Part shown: piece after piece, positions 32,401 to 43,163 of the stretch
How positions within the stretch are numbered: position 1 is the first letter of the stretch
Layout: each line of letters starts with the position of its first letter
Source of the DNA: Berberis thunbergii
Taxonomy: Eukaryota > Streptophyta > Magnoliopsida > Ranunculales > Berberidaceae
Assembly (NCBI GenBank): GCA_003290165.1
Contig: QNQO01000590.1
Coordinates: 62,001 to 126,000 of the forward strand
Direction: 5' to 3'
DNA length: 64,000 nucleotides
Made by a program: the position numbers and the translations under genes
The notes under the pieces: model-generated
Seen by the model: only the letters and a program-made list of their open reading frames with translations
The model's database searches: none
What the model was told of the DNA's origin: nothing

Positions 32401-35400
32401 ATACAGTAGACGACTTCGCAACTTGCCATGATACCACTTGCTAAAAATAGTTGAACCAACTCATAAATGGAGCAAGGTGACTCGAAGAACATAATTTACA
32501 ATAAGCATGTTGAGAAAACTCATGTGCATCTCGTTCCACAAAAAAATCCCAATATTTGTCAATATAAACTTTGTCACTCATTGCCTTTTCCTCTGTAGAA
32601 ACCTCAACATCCTCTTGACCAAAAATATGGAAGAAATCACACAAGTCAAATGACTTACTTTTTGGAAGTCGAGTACGTGTGATGGTGGGACCATATGATA
32701 CCCTAGAAGCTGGTGGGTCAAGGTGTAGTCGTTTTCGTGTTTGATAATATTACTCTCATTGGCGGTGGTAGTGGGTTGTACATCATTAGTAGATGGGTGT
32801 GGTCGTGGTATAGGAGAAACGAGTTTAGGCTAGGGTTATAGGGGACATAGGTGTATTGTGTGTAGGATAGTAGAAATGGTTATGGGTATTATAGGGCACC
32901 GCGGGGTATTGGACCAGATTTGGGCTTGGGCATTGATATTGGTATGGGGATGGAGAATAGTATGCGTATGGCTAGGAATAGGGGTATGTGTATTGAGAAT
33001 AACATGGGTCACTCATGTTTTATTTTTTTTGGACTGCTGGGGTGCTCTTACTAATTCTGGGGGTACATAACTTGCTGGTTGCACAAACTGATTTGCACGC
33101 CAATGTAAATTTCGGGGCTGTTTTCTATAAATTTAGGACCAAAGATCTCTTTGCAAATTCGGAGGGACATGTGGGTGTAAAATTTGGATAGAGTGATGCG
33201 AGTGTATACAACCACTTAACAGGGTGCAGTTAGCTGTCCCACCCTCGTACTCCAACAAACAACACGATATGAATTTTTTTTGGGGACAGGGGGGGGGGGG
33301 GGGTTGGCCTTTAATGATGACGGTGGTTGAGGTTGCGGCTGCAGCTTGCGACGATAACGGCGGCTGGTTGTCGGTGATATGAAGTGGATGGGTAGAGCTA
33401 TTGGGGAGGAAGGAGAGCAAATATACAACTTGAACATTTTGTCTTCTCTTGTTTCACCTTCTTTCTTTTCTCAATCTTCAATCTTTTTCCTAATCCTCCT
33501 TTTCATCTTCAAACAATTAATCTTCTTCCAATCGAACCCACAAATTCAATAGTGTCAACTTTGATTCCAAATAGTATAATCTACAACTAATCTAATTATA
33601 CTAAACCTAACTTGCAAATCAACCGACTACAACCAATGGCTTATAGAAGCTACTTATATTATACCTAGCTTGTAAATCAAGCAATCTAATCCTAAATGCT
33701 AGTGGAGCCCTAATCTCCACTTATTCTAATGAACTTATTTAGGCCCGACCCATCAACTGAACTAAATTAAATGAATAAACTAAATCCTTACATCAAAATT
33801 GAATTTCAATGAGAGGGTCTCTCTTGCTGCCATTTTGTATGGGTTTAATCGGGGTCCCATAGGGGAGAGGTGTATCCCCTACTCTGCGAGGGTTCCTGAT
33901 TGATTGGGGCTAATTGCCATCCCTAGTTCTGTCTTGAGCAGAAGATGTTAAACTAAAAATATAATCACCTTTGTTTGATTTTGGTAATAAAAGTTAGATA
34001 AGGTTAAGAAGATCTCACAGTTGAGTTGGCCTCTAGAAAGTATCTCATTTGATTATATCTTTTTCTTTTTGATGTTTAACTACATGATTTTGTCCCTGTG
34101 GTGTCCCTTGAATGCTTGGATCACATTGTTTTCAATTTTTCTATGCACTTTGCAGACCACTCCTGCTTGTAATCTGATTTACCTCATTTGATTATGTCTT
34201 TCCTGTTGATGTTTAACTCCATGATTTTGTCCTGTGGGTTTCCGTGCATGCTTGGATCACATTGTTCCGAATTTCTTGTGCAGTTTGCAGATTACGCCTG
34301 CTTGTAATCTGCCTTTAAAATCTGTCCGTGATGGCGGAAAGATGGTAATCATCAATCTTCAGGTATTTGCTTGTTTCTTTGCAACAATTCTCAGCTCCAT
34401 AATGATAAAATAGTGGGACTTGGTGGTTGATTACCAACTATAGTCACGCACGTTAGAGTAGAACATGTATTGCACTGTGCAACAATTTCTTAGCTCCTGA
34501 ACAAAAAACAAGAATCAGAGATTATTCTTTTCCTCGGTTCCTTTATAATTCTCATGTATACAAGAATGGATCATTCTGCAGGATTTCTTAGCCTGGCAAT
34601 TTTTGTATATGTAAGCTGATGATGTCATAAAAAATTTTCATGTTGATTTTGCAGCCGACTCCAAAGGATAAGAAAGCAAGTTTGGTAATCCATGGACTGG
34701 TAGACAAGGTACTCCATCGACAGTATCGATGTTTTGTATCAAGCTTAACACATTACAGTTATTTTATATGTTGCAGTTGGAAGAGATTTGAGTTCTGATA
34801 AATATTCTACAAATACCGTAATCTTTTCTTCAACTTTATCCATCTCTGATTTTGCCAAATCATCAAGAATAATAATGACAAACATGTTTGTTTTGCTTTA
34901 CCATTTTGTCGGTACTAAACTATATGGTCATGGATAATCAATGAAATTGCACTTAAAAATGTAAAAATAAATAGAATAAAGGAAAAAAAAAAAGGTTCCG
35001 CTTTTCAGTATTGTGACCTTCAATCATATCCAGGTGGTTCAAGCCTCATCTATTTGCATGCTCAAATGTAATGGTTATGCTTGTTAGGCCCAGTTGTTTT
35101 GACTTCGTGTTTCTTAATTTATCTCGCAGAGATGTTTTGTTACTATTGTTGTTATTTTATTTTTCTACTGAATGGCAAGTGTCAAATATAGAGGGGAGAG
35201 TTTCGATCATATTGTTCTAGGCTTCTAGTGTCACAATAAGGATCATCATATATCAATTGATGAACGTTGAATAATAAGAATGACACAGAAATAGATGAGA
35301 CACCTCCAATCATCTAGTCATCTACTTGATTCTTTTGCTGTTGTGAATACAGATCTCCTCTTAGTTTATTCCGAAATCTAGTCATCTACTTGATTCTTTT

Positions 35401-37633
35401 ACTGTTGTGAATACAGATCTCCTCTTAGTTTATTCCGAAATGTGTGTATAAATGGTTGGAGGTGTCCTCATCTATTTCTGTGTCATTCTTCATGTTACTT
35501 TTCACATTTTTCTAAATATTAGTTGTTAATCAAACAAAAACAGGTGATTGCAGGTGTTATGCACATCCTTAACTTGCGTATTCCTCCATATGTTCGGATC
35601 GATTTTCTCCAGATCATTTTTAAGCTAACCCCTACATCGACAGGTAGGTGCATTCTATTTGAACAGTTTTCTATAATTATTTCTTTTGGTATTTGCATGG
35701 AGCCACAGATAATGGATATGCACCCACACGCACATCACTTAAGTTTAAGCCTACAAATCTTAAGGTTTTCAATTGCGGAGTACAGTTTAGTCCACAATGT
35801 TAAATGTTCCAAATAGTTGTATGCCTTGGGTGTGACCAAGGCCTTTGCGGTTTAAGGCCCACTGGTCTGTCTTTATGCAAGTCCCCTACAGAGCTTGGAC
35901 AAGACTCAGAGAAATAGATTTTGTTGGCTTGCTGAAAGTGAATTTTATTTCCCCAATCTCTGTTGAACAAAGAGAATTTCTCCTCTTTTATGTTTACACG
36001 TGTACCTCCTACCTCCATCACTCCATACCTGCCTACGATCCATGTAATGAGATGATAAATAGTTAGATACTCTAGGGGCGTGATTATAGCTGTATTACCC
36101 TTTGATTCATTATTTTGTAATGCAGAATATAGATATGCAAAATGGAATCTAAGGATAGCTAGCGTGCATGGACGTAGGGCTCCATTACCCTTCCTCAAAT
36201 CAGTCGAGGTAAAGATATTTTCCAGCTGCAATCCCTCTTAGCCGTGAATTCAAAATTCTGTTTGGTATTTGATTGAAGAGTTTATTCATTACGGAATACA
36301 TCAAGCTTGTTTTGAGAGTGATTTATGAACTAAGGACAATGTTCCCTTCCACGAAATGCCACTGTCATATTCGGAATATATTTTATAGGTGGGGTTCTTG
36401 CTGTCACTTGCATTTTCCCTATTGTAGGGGTAAAGCTCATGCTCTCTCTTCCACAGCCAAACCCAAAATTGAGAACCCCTTCCTTGTTTTATATCTCTAT
36501 GTAATTAATATTGTTATTAATTTAATCCAGTTTTATGGAACATTTCTTGCTTGCTTTCACTTTCTTAGCATAACAGAGGTTTATCCCTATCTTCTGAATG
36601 ATCAATATAGGTTTCCTTTCCGGAAAGACCAGAATTGAAGACTGCTGTTCTATATAAGCAGCCATTTCAGATGAACAGGTACCTTCCTAACTGCTTCTGG
36701 CTGTATTGATTTCCTAATATTGATTTATTTTGCACAATGGATTTTGGAGTTATCATTAGCAAAATTGAGAAACGTAGCGATGCATGTATTTAATTGTATT
36801 ACATGGAAATGCTAAACTGCGGCTTTACTTGTCTCTTCTTTGGCGTTAATGTACCAGAGAGATGTTAAAGATGAGGCCACTCAAAATAATGGTGAAGTTC
36901 AACTTTGGTGATGGTTGTGCATGTAAATTCGTTGACATTGTACTCCCTGTTGACTTTCAGGTGAAAGTTATTTGTTTTTTTACCATTTTTTCTTTTCTTT
37001 TCCCATTTTTATTTGTCTCCGTTTGTCTCAATGCTCATGTCAAGCATGCCAGTAATAAGTACATGGTATATCCTTAATTTTGACAATGCTAATCGAGTCC
37101 ATCGGTGACAGTTTTTAAGTTGTTTGTGCAGATTACTTACCTAAACCTTCTGCCTGCCATTTAGAACAGTCGTACATTTTCTTGTGATGCATCACTTTTT
37201 CGGATTTTACATCTTCTGTCTGGGGTTCTGATCTTGAATACTAAATGTCAACCGAAGACCCTTAAAGAATAGATAAAACAACGCTGTGAAAAGGAAATTC
37301 ACTGGTTTCCTCCTTTTAATGTCTTTTTTCTTTGTGCAGGTTTTGCCAGACGGTTTCAAACATGATCAGGATGCAGTCTTACAGAAGCTAAGGGACACTG
37401 CACTTGAAGATATGAGCTGTGGGCAGTACACAGCTGCTGAAAGAACGGTTCTTTCAGATCCGAGATGCGAAACCACTGTTTGTGCCACTGTAACCAGCAT
37501 TGTTGAGTATGATACACTTCTCCAAAGCTATAATGCTAGTAGGGTTCGTTTGAAGAGTAGTGGCAACATTTTCAAGAAGCGCAACAAGGGAATGAATGGT
37601 ATGACACCTCCGAAGCGACTAAAAGGATACTAA
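26466..37633 (+). CDS. SRT1: Sirtuin SRT1 (NAD-dependent deacylase, SIRT6/7 class), 470 aa
   Basis: Fourteen exons join in frame: 26466-26564, 27908-27937, 28054-28146, 28553-28672, 29198-29298, 29467-29575, 29727-29806, 34284-34362, 34655-34708, 35544-35643, 36126-36208, 36611-36678, 36858-36960, 37340-37633 (1,413 nt). The protein opens [16 protein letters not shown]. It has the NAD-binding GAGIS (residues 52-56), [11 protein letters not shown], the NID motif (115-117), catalytic His134 in ELHG, zinc cysteines 142, 145, 167 and 172, and [15 protein letters not shown]. This matches plant SRT1 in content and length (about 470 aa). It acts in the nucleus on histone H3 acetylation and in stress and metabolic gene control (family knowledge). 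The first donor (AAA|GTGGGG) is weak but keeps the frame. Intron 7 (4.5 kb) is swollen by repeats. All exons look intact. Confidence 0.95.
31508..31830 (+). repeat. Dispersed repeat, copy 2 (SRT1 intron 7)
   Basis: About 320 bp matching the inverse of 9365-9690 (see that entry). It shares the string GATACTCCCATCGGACAC near its left end and CATATCGATGTCATTTTTA near its right end. Around it (31.38-32.02 kb), the phrase AAGTATTAGTCCCACAT occurs several times in degenerate form, probably decayed LTR pieces. Confidence 0.6.
32043..33792 (-). mobile_element. Internally deleted LTR retrotransposon in SRT1 intron 7
   Basis: Direct repeats of about 220-250 bp lie at 32043-32294 and 33571-33792 (shared CTAAACCTAACTTGCAAATC, AAATCAAGCAATCTAA, TTATTCTAATG). 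On the reverse strand, just inside the upstream repeat, TTTGGAATCAAAGT resembles a mutated initiator-tRNA primer site. Just before the downstream repeat is CCCGGGGAGGGTG, a polypurine tract preceded by the coding phrase LEDEF, common at the end of Ty3/gypsy polyproteins. A 67-codon frame at 32441-32644 is the only coding remnant. Confidence 0.68.
34044..34317 (+). repeat. Tandem duplication spanning intron 7 end and start of SRT1 exon 8
   Basis: Two copies of about 135-139 bp start at CTCATTTGATTAT (34044 and 34183). Both contain TGCTTGGATCACATTGTT, and both end with the exon-like CCTGCTTGTAATCTG. The first copy reads ACTTTGCAGACCACTCCTGC where the true exon reads CAGTTTGCAGATTACGCCTGC. The true exon begins at 34284 after TTGTGCAG. 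Confidence 0.88.
35276..35490. mobile_element. MITE-like element with 36-bp inverted ends and an inner 64-bp tandem duplication
   Basis: The left end AAGAATGACACAGAAATAGA (continuing TGAGACACCTCCAA) matches the inverse of the right end GGTGTCCTCATCTATTTCTG followed by TGTCATTCTT. Inside, ATCTAGTCATCTACTTGATT starts two almost identical 64-bp units at 35312 and 35376. It lies in SRT1 intron 9. No target duplication was recognised. Confidence 0.75.
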
Positions 37634-38180
37634 TTATAAGGTTCTGACAGTAGTTCCACTGGGTTTTTTTTTGTCAGTGCTAATGAATCAAGGAAGGATG
37701 ACTAGATTATGTAGATATTATAGTCGATGAATTTAGTAGGCGTAGATGCAAAAGCTGAGTGAATTTTGTAATATGCACTTGGTATCACGAAAGTGAGTAT
37801 TAAAAAGGGTTGGGGGAAGACATCCCCAGTTATGTAAACATTTTAAGATTCCTCGGTCGAAAGGTTGTTAGATCAGGAAAGAGGAGGGAAGTTTCTGAGT
37901 GTTCCACATTTTTTTTTTTGAAAGGCAAGTGTGCTGATGGTGGGTATAGAATAGAATCCAAGACGTGGGGGTTAAACCATTACAGCCATAACCATTCAAC
38001 CAGACTACCATTGGCTTTTTCCTTGTGAAGTTATTGTGTCAGGCCATGCCCTATGTAAACGTTCACTATCTGCCAATAGAGATGGTCTCGAGCAATGATC
38101 ACAATGCATTTCGGAACAGATTTGAATAATCTGTACCACTCAAAACCTCTGTTGGAAATGCAGGTTACACCGGGCACACC
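37634..38180. other. SRT1 3' UTR and flank, with a SINE-like relic
   Basis: After the TAA at 37631-37633 there is AT-rich sequence. At about 37910-38025 a T-run followed by GAAAGGCAAGTG and a TTAACC/GGTTA-rich stretch resembles the inverse of the SINE described at 40356-40489, but it is decayed. Confidence 0.35.
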
Positions 38181-38182
38181 AC

Positions 38183-38285
38183 CAGTGCATTTAGAATTTT
38201 CCCCTCGTGTAAACCATGATCGAAATGCAACATCAGTGCCTTTAGAATTTTCCCCTCGTGTAAACCATGATCGAAAGGCAACATC
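38183..38285 (+). repeat. Tandem repeat, 51-bp unit, two copies
   Basis: CAGTGC(A/C)TTTAGAATTTTC begins each unit at 38183 and 38234. The units differ at only a few positions. Confidence 0.88.
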
Positions 38286-38653
38286 ATAAGGTAGTAGGTA
38301 GCACTGCAGACTAATATGATACTTTTTAATTTACGAAATGTATTATTTTACAGTGTACCAACGTAACCACAAGTGATGCTTCGTACCTTTCCTTTAGCTA
38401 GTGGCCTCTAACCCTAACCTAACACTACATGGTATCATAACGAAGTTTTAGTCTTAGTAAAGAAGCAAAATTTCGTAATCCAAAATCCCACAATAATGGA
38501 CTATGATACACTTTGTCATTTTGTATAGTTTATGATGCGTGCAACTTTGCATTTCATCATGAATTATGACACCAAATGTGTATACGTTTACAAGATATGT
38601 GTGGTTGATCAACTGTTCCCAACAGTATTTTTTTGGTTTTTGATCTTCTATAA

Positions 38654-38789
38654 GAGAAAGGCTACATGGCGAGGAAATGAGCGAGGAAACCAGCAAGGGG
38701 AGTGAGGTGGAGGGAGGGGAGCCATTCACCCTCCACCTCACTGCCCTGGCTGGTTTCCTCGCTCATTTCCTCGACATTTAGAATTCCCG
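38654..38789. mobile_element. Mutator-like foldback MITE, copy FB3 (136 bp)
   Basis: A perfect 9-bp target duplication CTTCTATAA lies at 38645-38653 and 38790-38798. The arms GCGAGGAAATGAGCGAGGAA and the inverse of TTTCCTCGCTCATTTCCTCG are almost perfect. It is the shortest of the four copies and lacks the secondary loop palindrome found in FB1, FB2 and FB4. Confidence 0.92.
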
Positions 38790-39274
38790 CTTCTATAATG
38801 TAGGGTAAGTTTTCAGTGAAAATGTTAACTTTGATGCTTTTATTTTTTTATTATTTATTTATTTTTAATTACGATCAACATAGGTTGTCTTGAGGGTGTT
38901 TGTTTTTGCTTCTGATAAAATTTACCGTTGACAAAATTTTTATTCGACATCTAATGAGAGCCTATCGATTGTGGCGTACGCCTTTGGCCATGGTAGCATG
39001 TTCGTATCTCGTGGCTTTGAAAAAAAAACAAAATCTCGTTACAAAACAAGTAGCATGGGTAGAATTATCGAACAGATAGATTCTCTGATAATGAGTAGAG
39101 ACTGTCTGCAATTAAAACGACCATTTTACAAATTTTTAGTAGGATTAGTGTAATGCATATCAAAAATGTATATGCCTTTGTCACTTAGCTTGACTAAGTG
39201 CTTGATCCAGACCTCTAAAACTAGCTTAAGGAGTAATTCAACGATTTATTGTGTTAAAATAAACATACATGTAT

Positions 39275-41255
39275 AATGTAAATGCATTTGATGATACATC
39301 AAATTGTCATCCGATCATGGGTATACGCGCACGGCGCAAACCATCATAACTAGAGATGGTCATTATAAATAAAATAAGTCGTAGCGGGAATCACTTCCCC
39401 AAGGACACACCTCAATTAAAAGATGACCGTTATAAATGATATAAATCATGGCAGGAATCACTCCCCCAATGATACATCTCAATTATGAGAGGACCGTTAC
39501 GAAGGAGATAAATCGTGACGATAATCACTCTCCCAATGACATATCTCAATGAAGAAGGAATCCGTTATGATAAACGTCTCCCTTCATTGCGCGACTTGAG
39601 CTTAAGTTGTGCACATAGTTGAATGTACTCATTATATAAGGTAAAGAAAAATGCATGAGAATGACATTCCATGGACACGATGAAAAAAAAATCAGAACTA
39701 TACTCTGTCCAAATTTAGTTTTATCCCACAGTTAACTGACTTAAATATCAGAGTGCCTTTGGCCACCAAAATGGTGGTATTTGACAATCTAAACCTGTTT
39801 GCAGGCCAAATCTCTAGGAGGGCGGATTTGGATGCATCAGTTTGGAGTTTTCCATGGGGAATGACAATTTTCTTAAAAATGAGAAGCCTTTGCTTGATCA
39901 TAACTTAGCAACAAGACGAGAGCTTGAGCTTGGATATGTTGTCGTCGTCGCATTAGCTGTTGTAAAGATCGTGGTTGACCATAATAAGACATGTTACGAT
40001 TTAGTTTTCCAATATCACCAATATTAATGATAGGTGATCCAGGTACATGTGGATACAATAATGCTGAACTAAATGTTCATACAATGGTATACCGATTGAG
40101 TTGGTATAGGTGTTGCTTAGGGAACCTTAGGTCACAATTTTGAACACGACCGACAACATAATTATCAACAAAACCATAAATTGGCTAGTCCGAATAGAGG
40201 TCAACAAAACCATAAATTAATAATTATGCTACTGGTCGAATTCAAAATCATGACCTAAGGTTCACTAAGCAACACTTTAACCAACTTAGCTGGTACACCA
40301 TTGACAAAATATTTAGTTGTGCATTATTGTATCCACATGTACCTGTATCACTTGTCATTTTTTTAAAGGCAAATAGGGGTTTTATAGGATCCCAGAACCC
40401 ATAAAAATGCCGCAAGGTAGGTTTGAACCCATGACCTAGTGGTACCATCCGCCAAGCTTTAACAGTTGAGCTGCCATGCCATTGGCTAGATCACCTGTAA
40501 TTGATATTGGAAACAACTCTGAACAATCGTAACATGTCTGGTTATGGTCAACCATGGTGTTTACAACAACCAATGCGGCGATGACAACATATCCAAGTGC
40601 ATGCTCCCATCTAGTTGCTAAGTTGTGATCAAGCATAGATTTTTCATTTTTTATGAAAACTATCGTTTCCCGAAAACGGCGCCAAGCTGATGCGTCCAAA
40701 TTAGTCCTACTAGAGATCTTACCTGCAAAACAGGGTTATAATGCCAAAGACCACCTTTTTGATGGCTGAAGGCACTTCGATGCTTAAGTCAGTTAACTGC
40801 AGAGAAGATTAAATTTGGATAAAGTATAGTTTAGTTCTTTTTTGCATACCTTTGGTCAAATGTTCCCTTATATAATGTCTGTCATTAACTCTCTACTAGA
40901 CTTAAGCATGTAGGGCGTGATGAAGGGAGATATTATTCGCAACGGTCTCCTCCTTTATTGGTACGACATTGGGAGAGTAATTCTCGCCACAACTTGTCTC
41001 ATTTGTAACGTCTTTCTTCTCTAAGGAAAGACATCTGTTAGGCTTGGATTCAAGTTTTTGATAGTGATATATTATCATGGACTCTTTCGAGCTTTAATGA
41101 CTAGCCCGCCTTTTTGGGCTTTTTGAATTGGGCATGTTATCTATGTTGAGATCGAAGTGTCTGTTCCTCATGATGAATGATTTTTACCACGTATACCGTC
41201 GTGATTAAAGGCTTATTTGATGTATCATCAACATCTATACACACTTTGTACAAGT
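39275..41255. mobile_element. Large imperfect palindrome of two LTR-retroelement 5' ends
   Basis: Left arm 39275-40150 and right arm 40230-41255 (inverted) share, in the same order: GATGATACATCAAAT, ACTCTCCCAATG, CTCCCTTCAT, TTATATAAGG, AGTTAACTGACTTAA, GATCATAACTTAGCAAC and CAGGTACATGTGGATACAAT. On the right arm (reverse strand, about 40667-40690), TTGGCGCCGTTTTCGGGAA resembles the tRNA-Asp primer-binding site of some plant Ty3/gypsy elements. Both arms still encode a related short peptide (LDHNLATR...LGYVV...VDHN.TCYD). Only 5' portions are present. The centre is near 40.2 kb. Confidence 0.7.
40356..40489 (-). mobile_element. tRNA-derived SINE, 134 bp
   Basis: It is flanked by ATCACTTGT (40347-40355) and ATCACCTGT (40490-40498), a 9-bp target duplication with one change. 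Read on the reverse strand it starts near an A-box-like TGGCAGCTCAACTG, has a B-box-like GGTTCAAACC, then GGGTTCTGGGATCC, and ends in an A-rich tail. It is absent from the matching place in the other arm of the palindrome, so it inserted after that structure formed. Confidence 0.75.
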
Positions 41256-42640
41256 ATGAAAACAACTATTCATTTTTGGAAGAAATTTTTTTATATAAAG
41301 TGGGTCGGAATGAGTTCCAGTTAACATATACTAGGGTGTGGAATTGCTTTACAGGTGCGTATATTCAATATTTTTATTTTATTCTAAAAATTCAATGAAT
41401 AAGTACAAATTACAATTTTAGTAGATTTTACTAGAGATTTCTAAGTAAAATAATCATAATAATTATATATAATTTAATTAAAAATATTATAGAAATAAAA
41501 TATTGTGACCAAAATTACTTTCTCGTCCATTTATAGTTTATAGATAATTAGAGGTTTTCAAATAAATTATATTAGGGAATCATGTATAATTAATCAATGT
41601 TTAGAGATGCTGGTTTTGATTGTAAAAAATATGAAATGTCGACGACAAAATGAAAAATTCAAAAGTTTTAAATGCCTATTTATAGTTTATATATAATTGA
41701 AGGTTTCAAATAAATTATGTTATGAACTTAATTATAATTAATCAATGTTTTAGAGGGGCTGGTTTTTATTAGTTTGATCAAAACTTCAGCTTTTGATTGG
41801 AGTAAGCAACAAAGAAGTGTTGATCACTTAGCACATGGTGCTGAGTAAAAAAATATTTCAATAGTAACCTTAAAATAATTTTGTAATGACAATTGTTGCC
41901 CCTATCTTCTTAAAAACAAGTAGAGCCCCTATCTTCATTCTTTTCATCAAGCATTGTCGTTCTACCTACCTTTATAATGACCCTTTAACGGTAAGAAACT
42001 TATTTCATTTCACTTATTCATCTTTGTTTTATTTATCTGTATTTTCCTAGTTTTATTCCATCTCTTCAACTCTCTCTCTCATGTATATTTTCAAATTTTC
42101 ATTATGTAGTATGTCGTTTTCATTATGTAACATGTAGTTTTGAAAGCTTTGACAAATTGACCACCAACGTATAATGTCGGGTTTCCAATCCACTATTTCT
42201 CCATTATGTGTGCGTATCCTCAGTGGGGCAAAATTATCAAACAAAGTTCCCATTCAACAGCTACAAACAAACACCTTTTAATTGTATAGCTTCTAATCAA
42301 CAACCCATTCAGAAGCAAAACAATCAATTTATTCAAAAGTTCATTGAAAATTTCTAACTCCAGTTAGAAGTTAGCTTCTAAGCACTTAAAAAAAACAAAC
42401 TTCACCATAGTCATTGTTCATCCCACCCTCCGTCGTTACAACATTCCAAATTCCAGTTCCAAGTTGGAATGACACGACACTGTCATCTCAATTCTTAATC
42501 ATTATTATTTAAACAGTACATGAAAATATTAATATACTCGCACGGGCAACAATTATTTGGTTGAATTCACACATGATTAGTTCATACAAATATGCAATAA
42601 GGAAAATAAAAACGAATCTAAATAAATGGTATCTAAATAA
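41256..42640. other. Intergenic, AT-rich, with a local duplication
   Basis: No gene seen. About 90 bp around 41530-41620 (TTATAGTTTATA, GGTTT...CAAATAAATTAT, AATTAATCAATGTTT, GCTGGTTTT) is repeated at about 41678-41770. The stretch 42270-42410 matches the inverse of part of the element at 25.6 kb. Confidence 0.45.
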
Positions 42641-42648
42641 ATTAGCAT

Positions 42649-43155
42649 TAGGGGTGGGTATTCCATCCCGTGATCTCAATCCTGTCTCCTCTCGTCTCGA
42701 TTTTATTCGGGTCATTTTTTGATTGATCAAACCCACCACGTCTTGATTTAGAGTGGGATGAAACGAGATGCAGATTTTAAATTCTGCCCCCTCCCCCCTA
42801 AAAAAACTTATTTATTATCATTATTAATTTTAATATGTTAATTTAGTCTGAATTAATCACTTAGGTTAGAAGAGTATATATACTTATAGTATTAACTATT
42901 TTAGACTTAATTATTAATGTAGTTGATGTGAAAAACTTGAGTCATGTAGTATTATGTTGTTGAATCATGTTTGCTGTGAATTTTAGACTTGAATAAATTT
43001 GATGCTACAATGATTTTTTGTAGTACCACACCATATAATCACATCCAATTCCAAACCCATTTGGGATGGAATGGGGTCAGAATGAAAACTATCCCATTCA
43101 GAAGATAAATTAATCGGATGTAATTTGAACGAGATCTATCTCGTGCCCACCCCTG
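42649..43155. mobile_element. hAT-like MITE, 507 bp, with 8-bp target duplication
   Basis: Ends TAGGGGTGGGTA and the inverse GTGCCCACCCCTG. The flanks ATTAGCAT (42641-42648) and ATTAGTAC (43156-43163) match at six of eight positions. No coding capacity. Confidence 0.68.
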
Positions 43156-43163
43156 ATTAGTAC

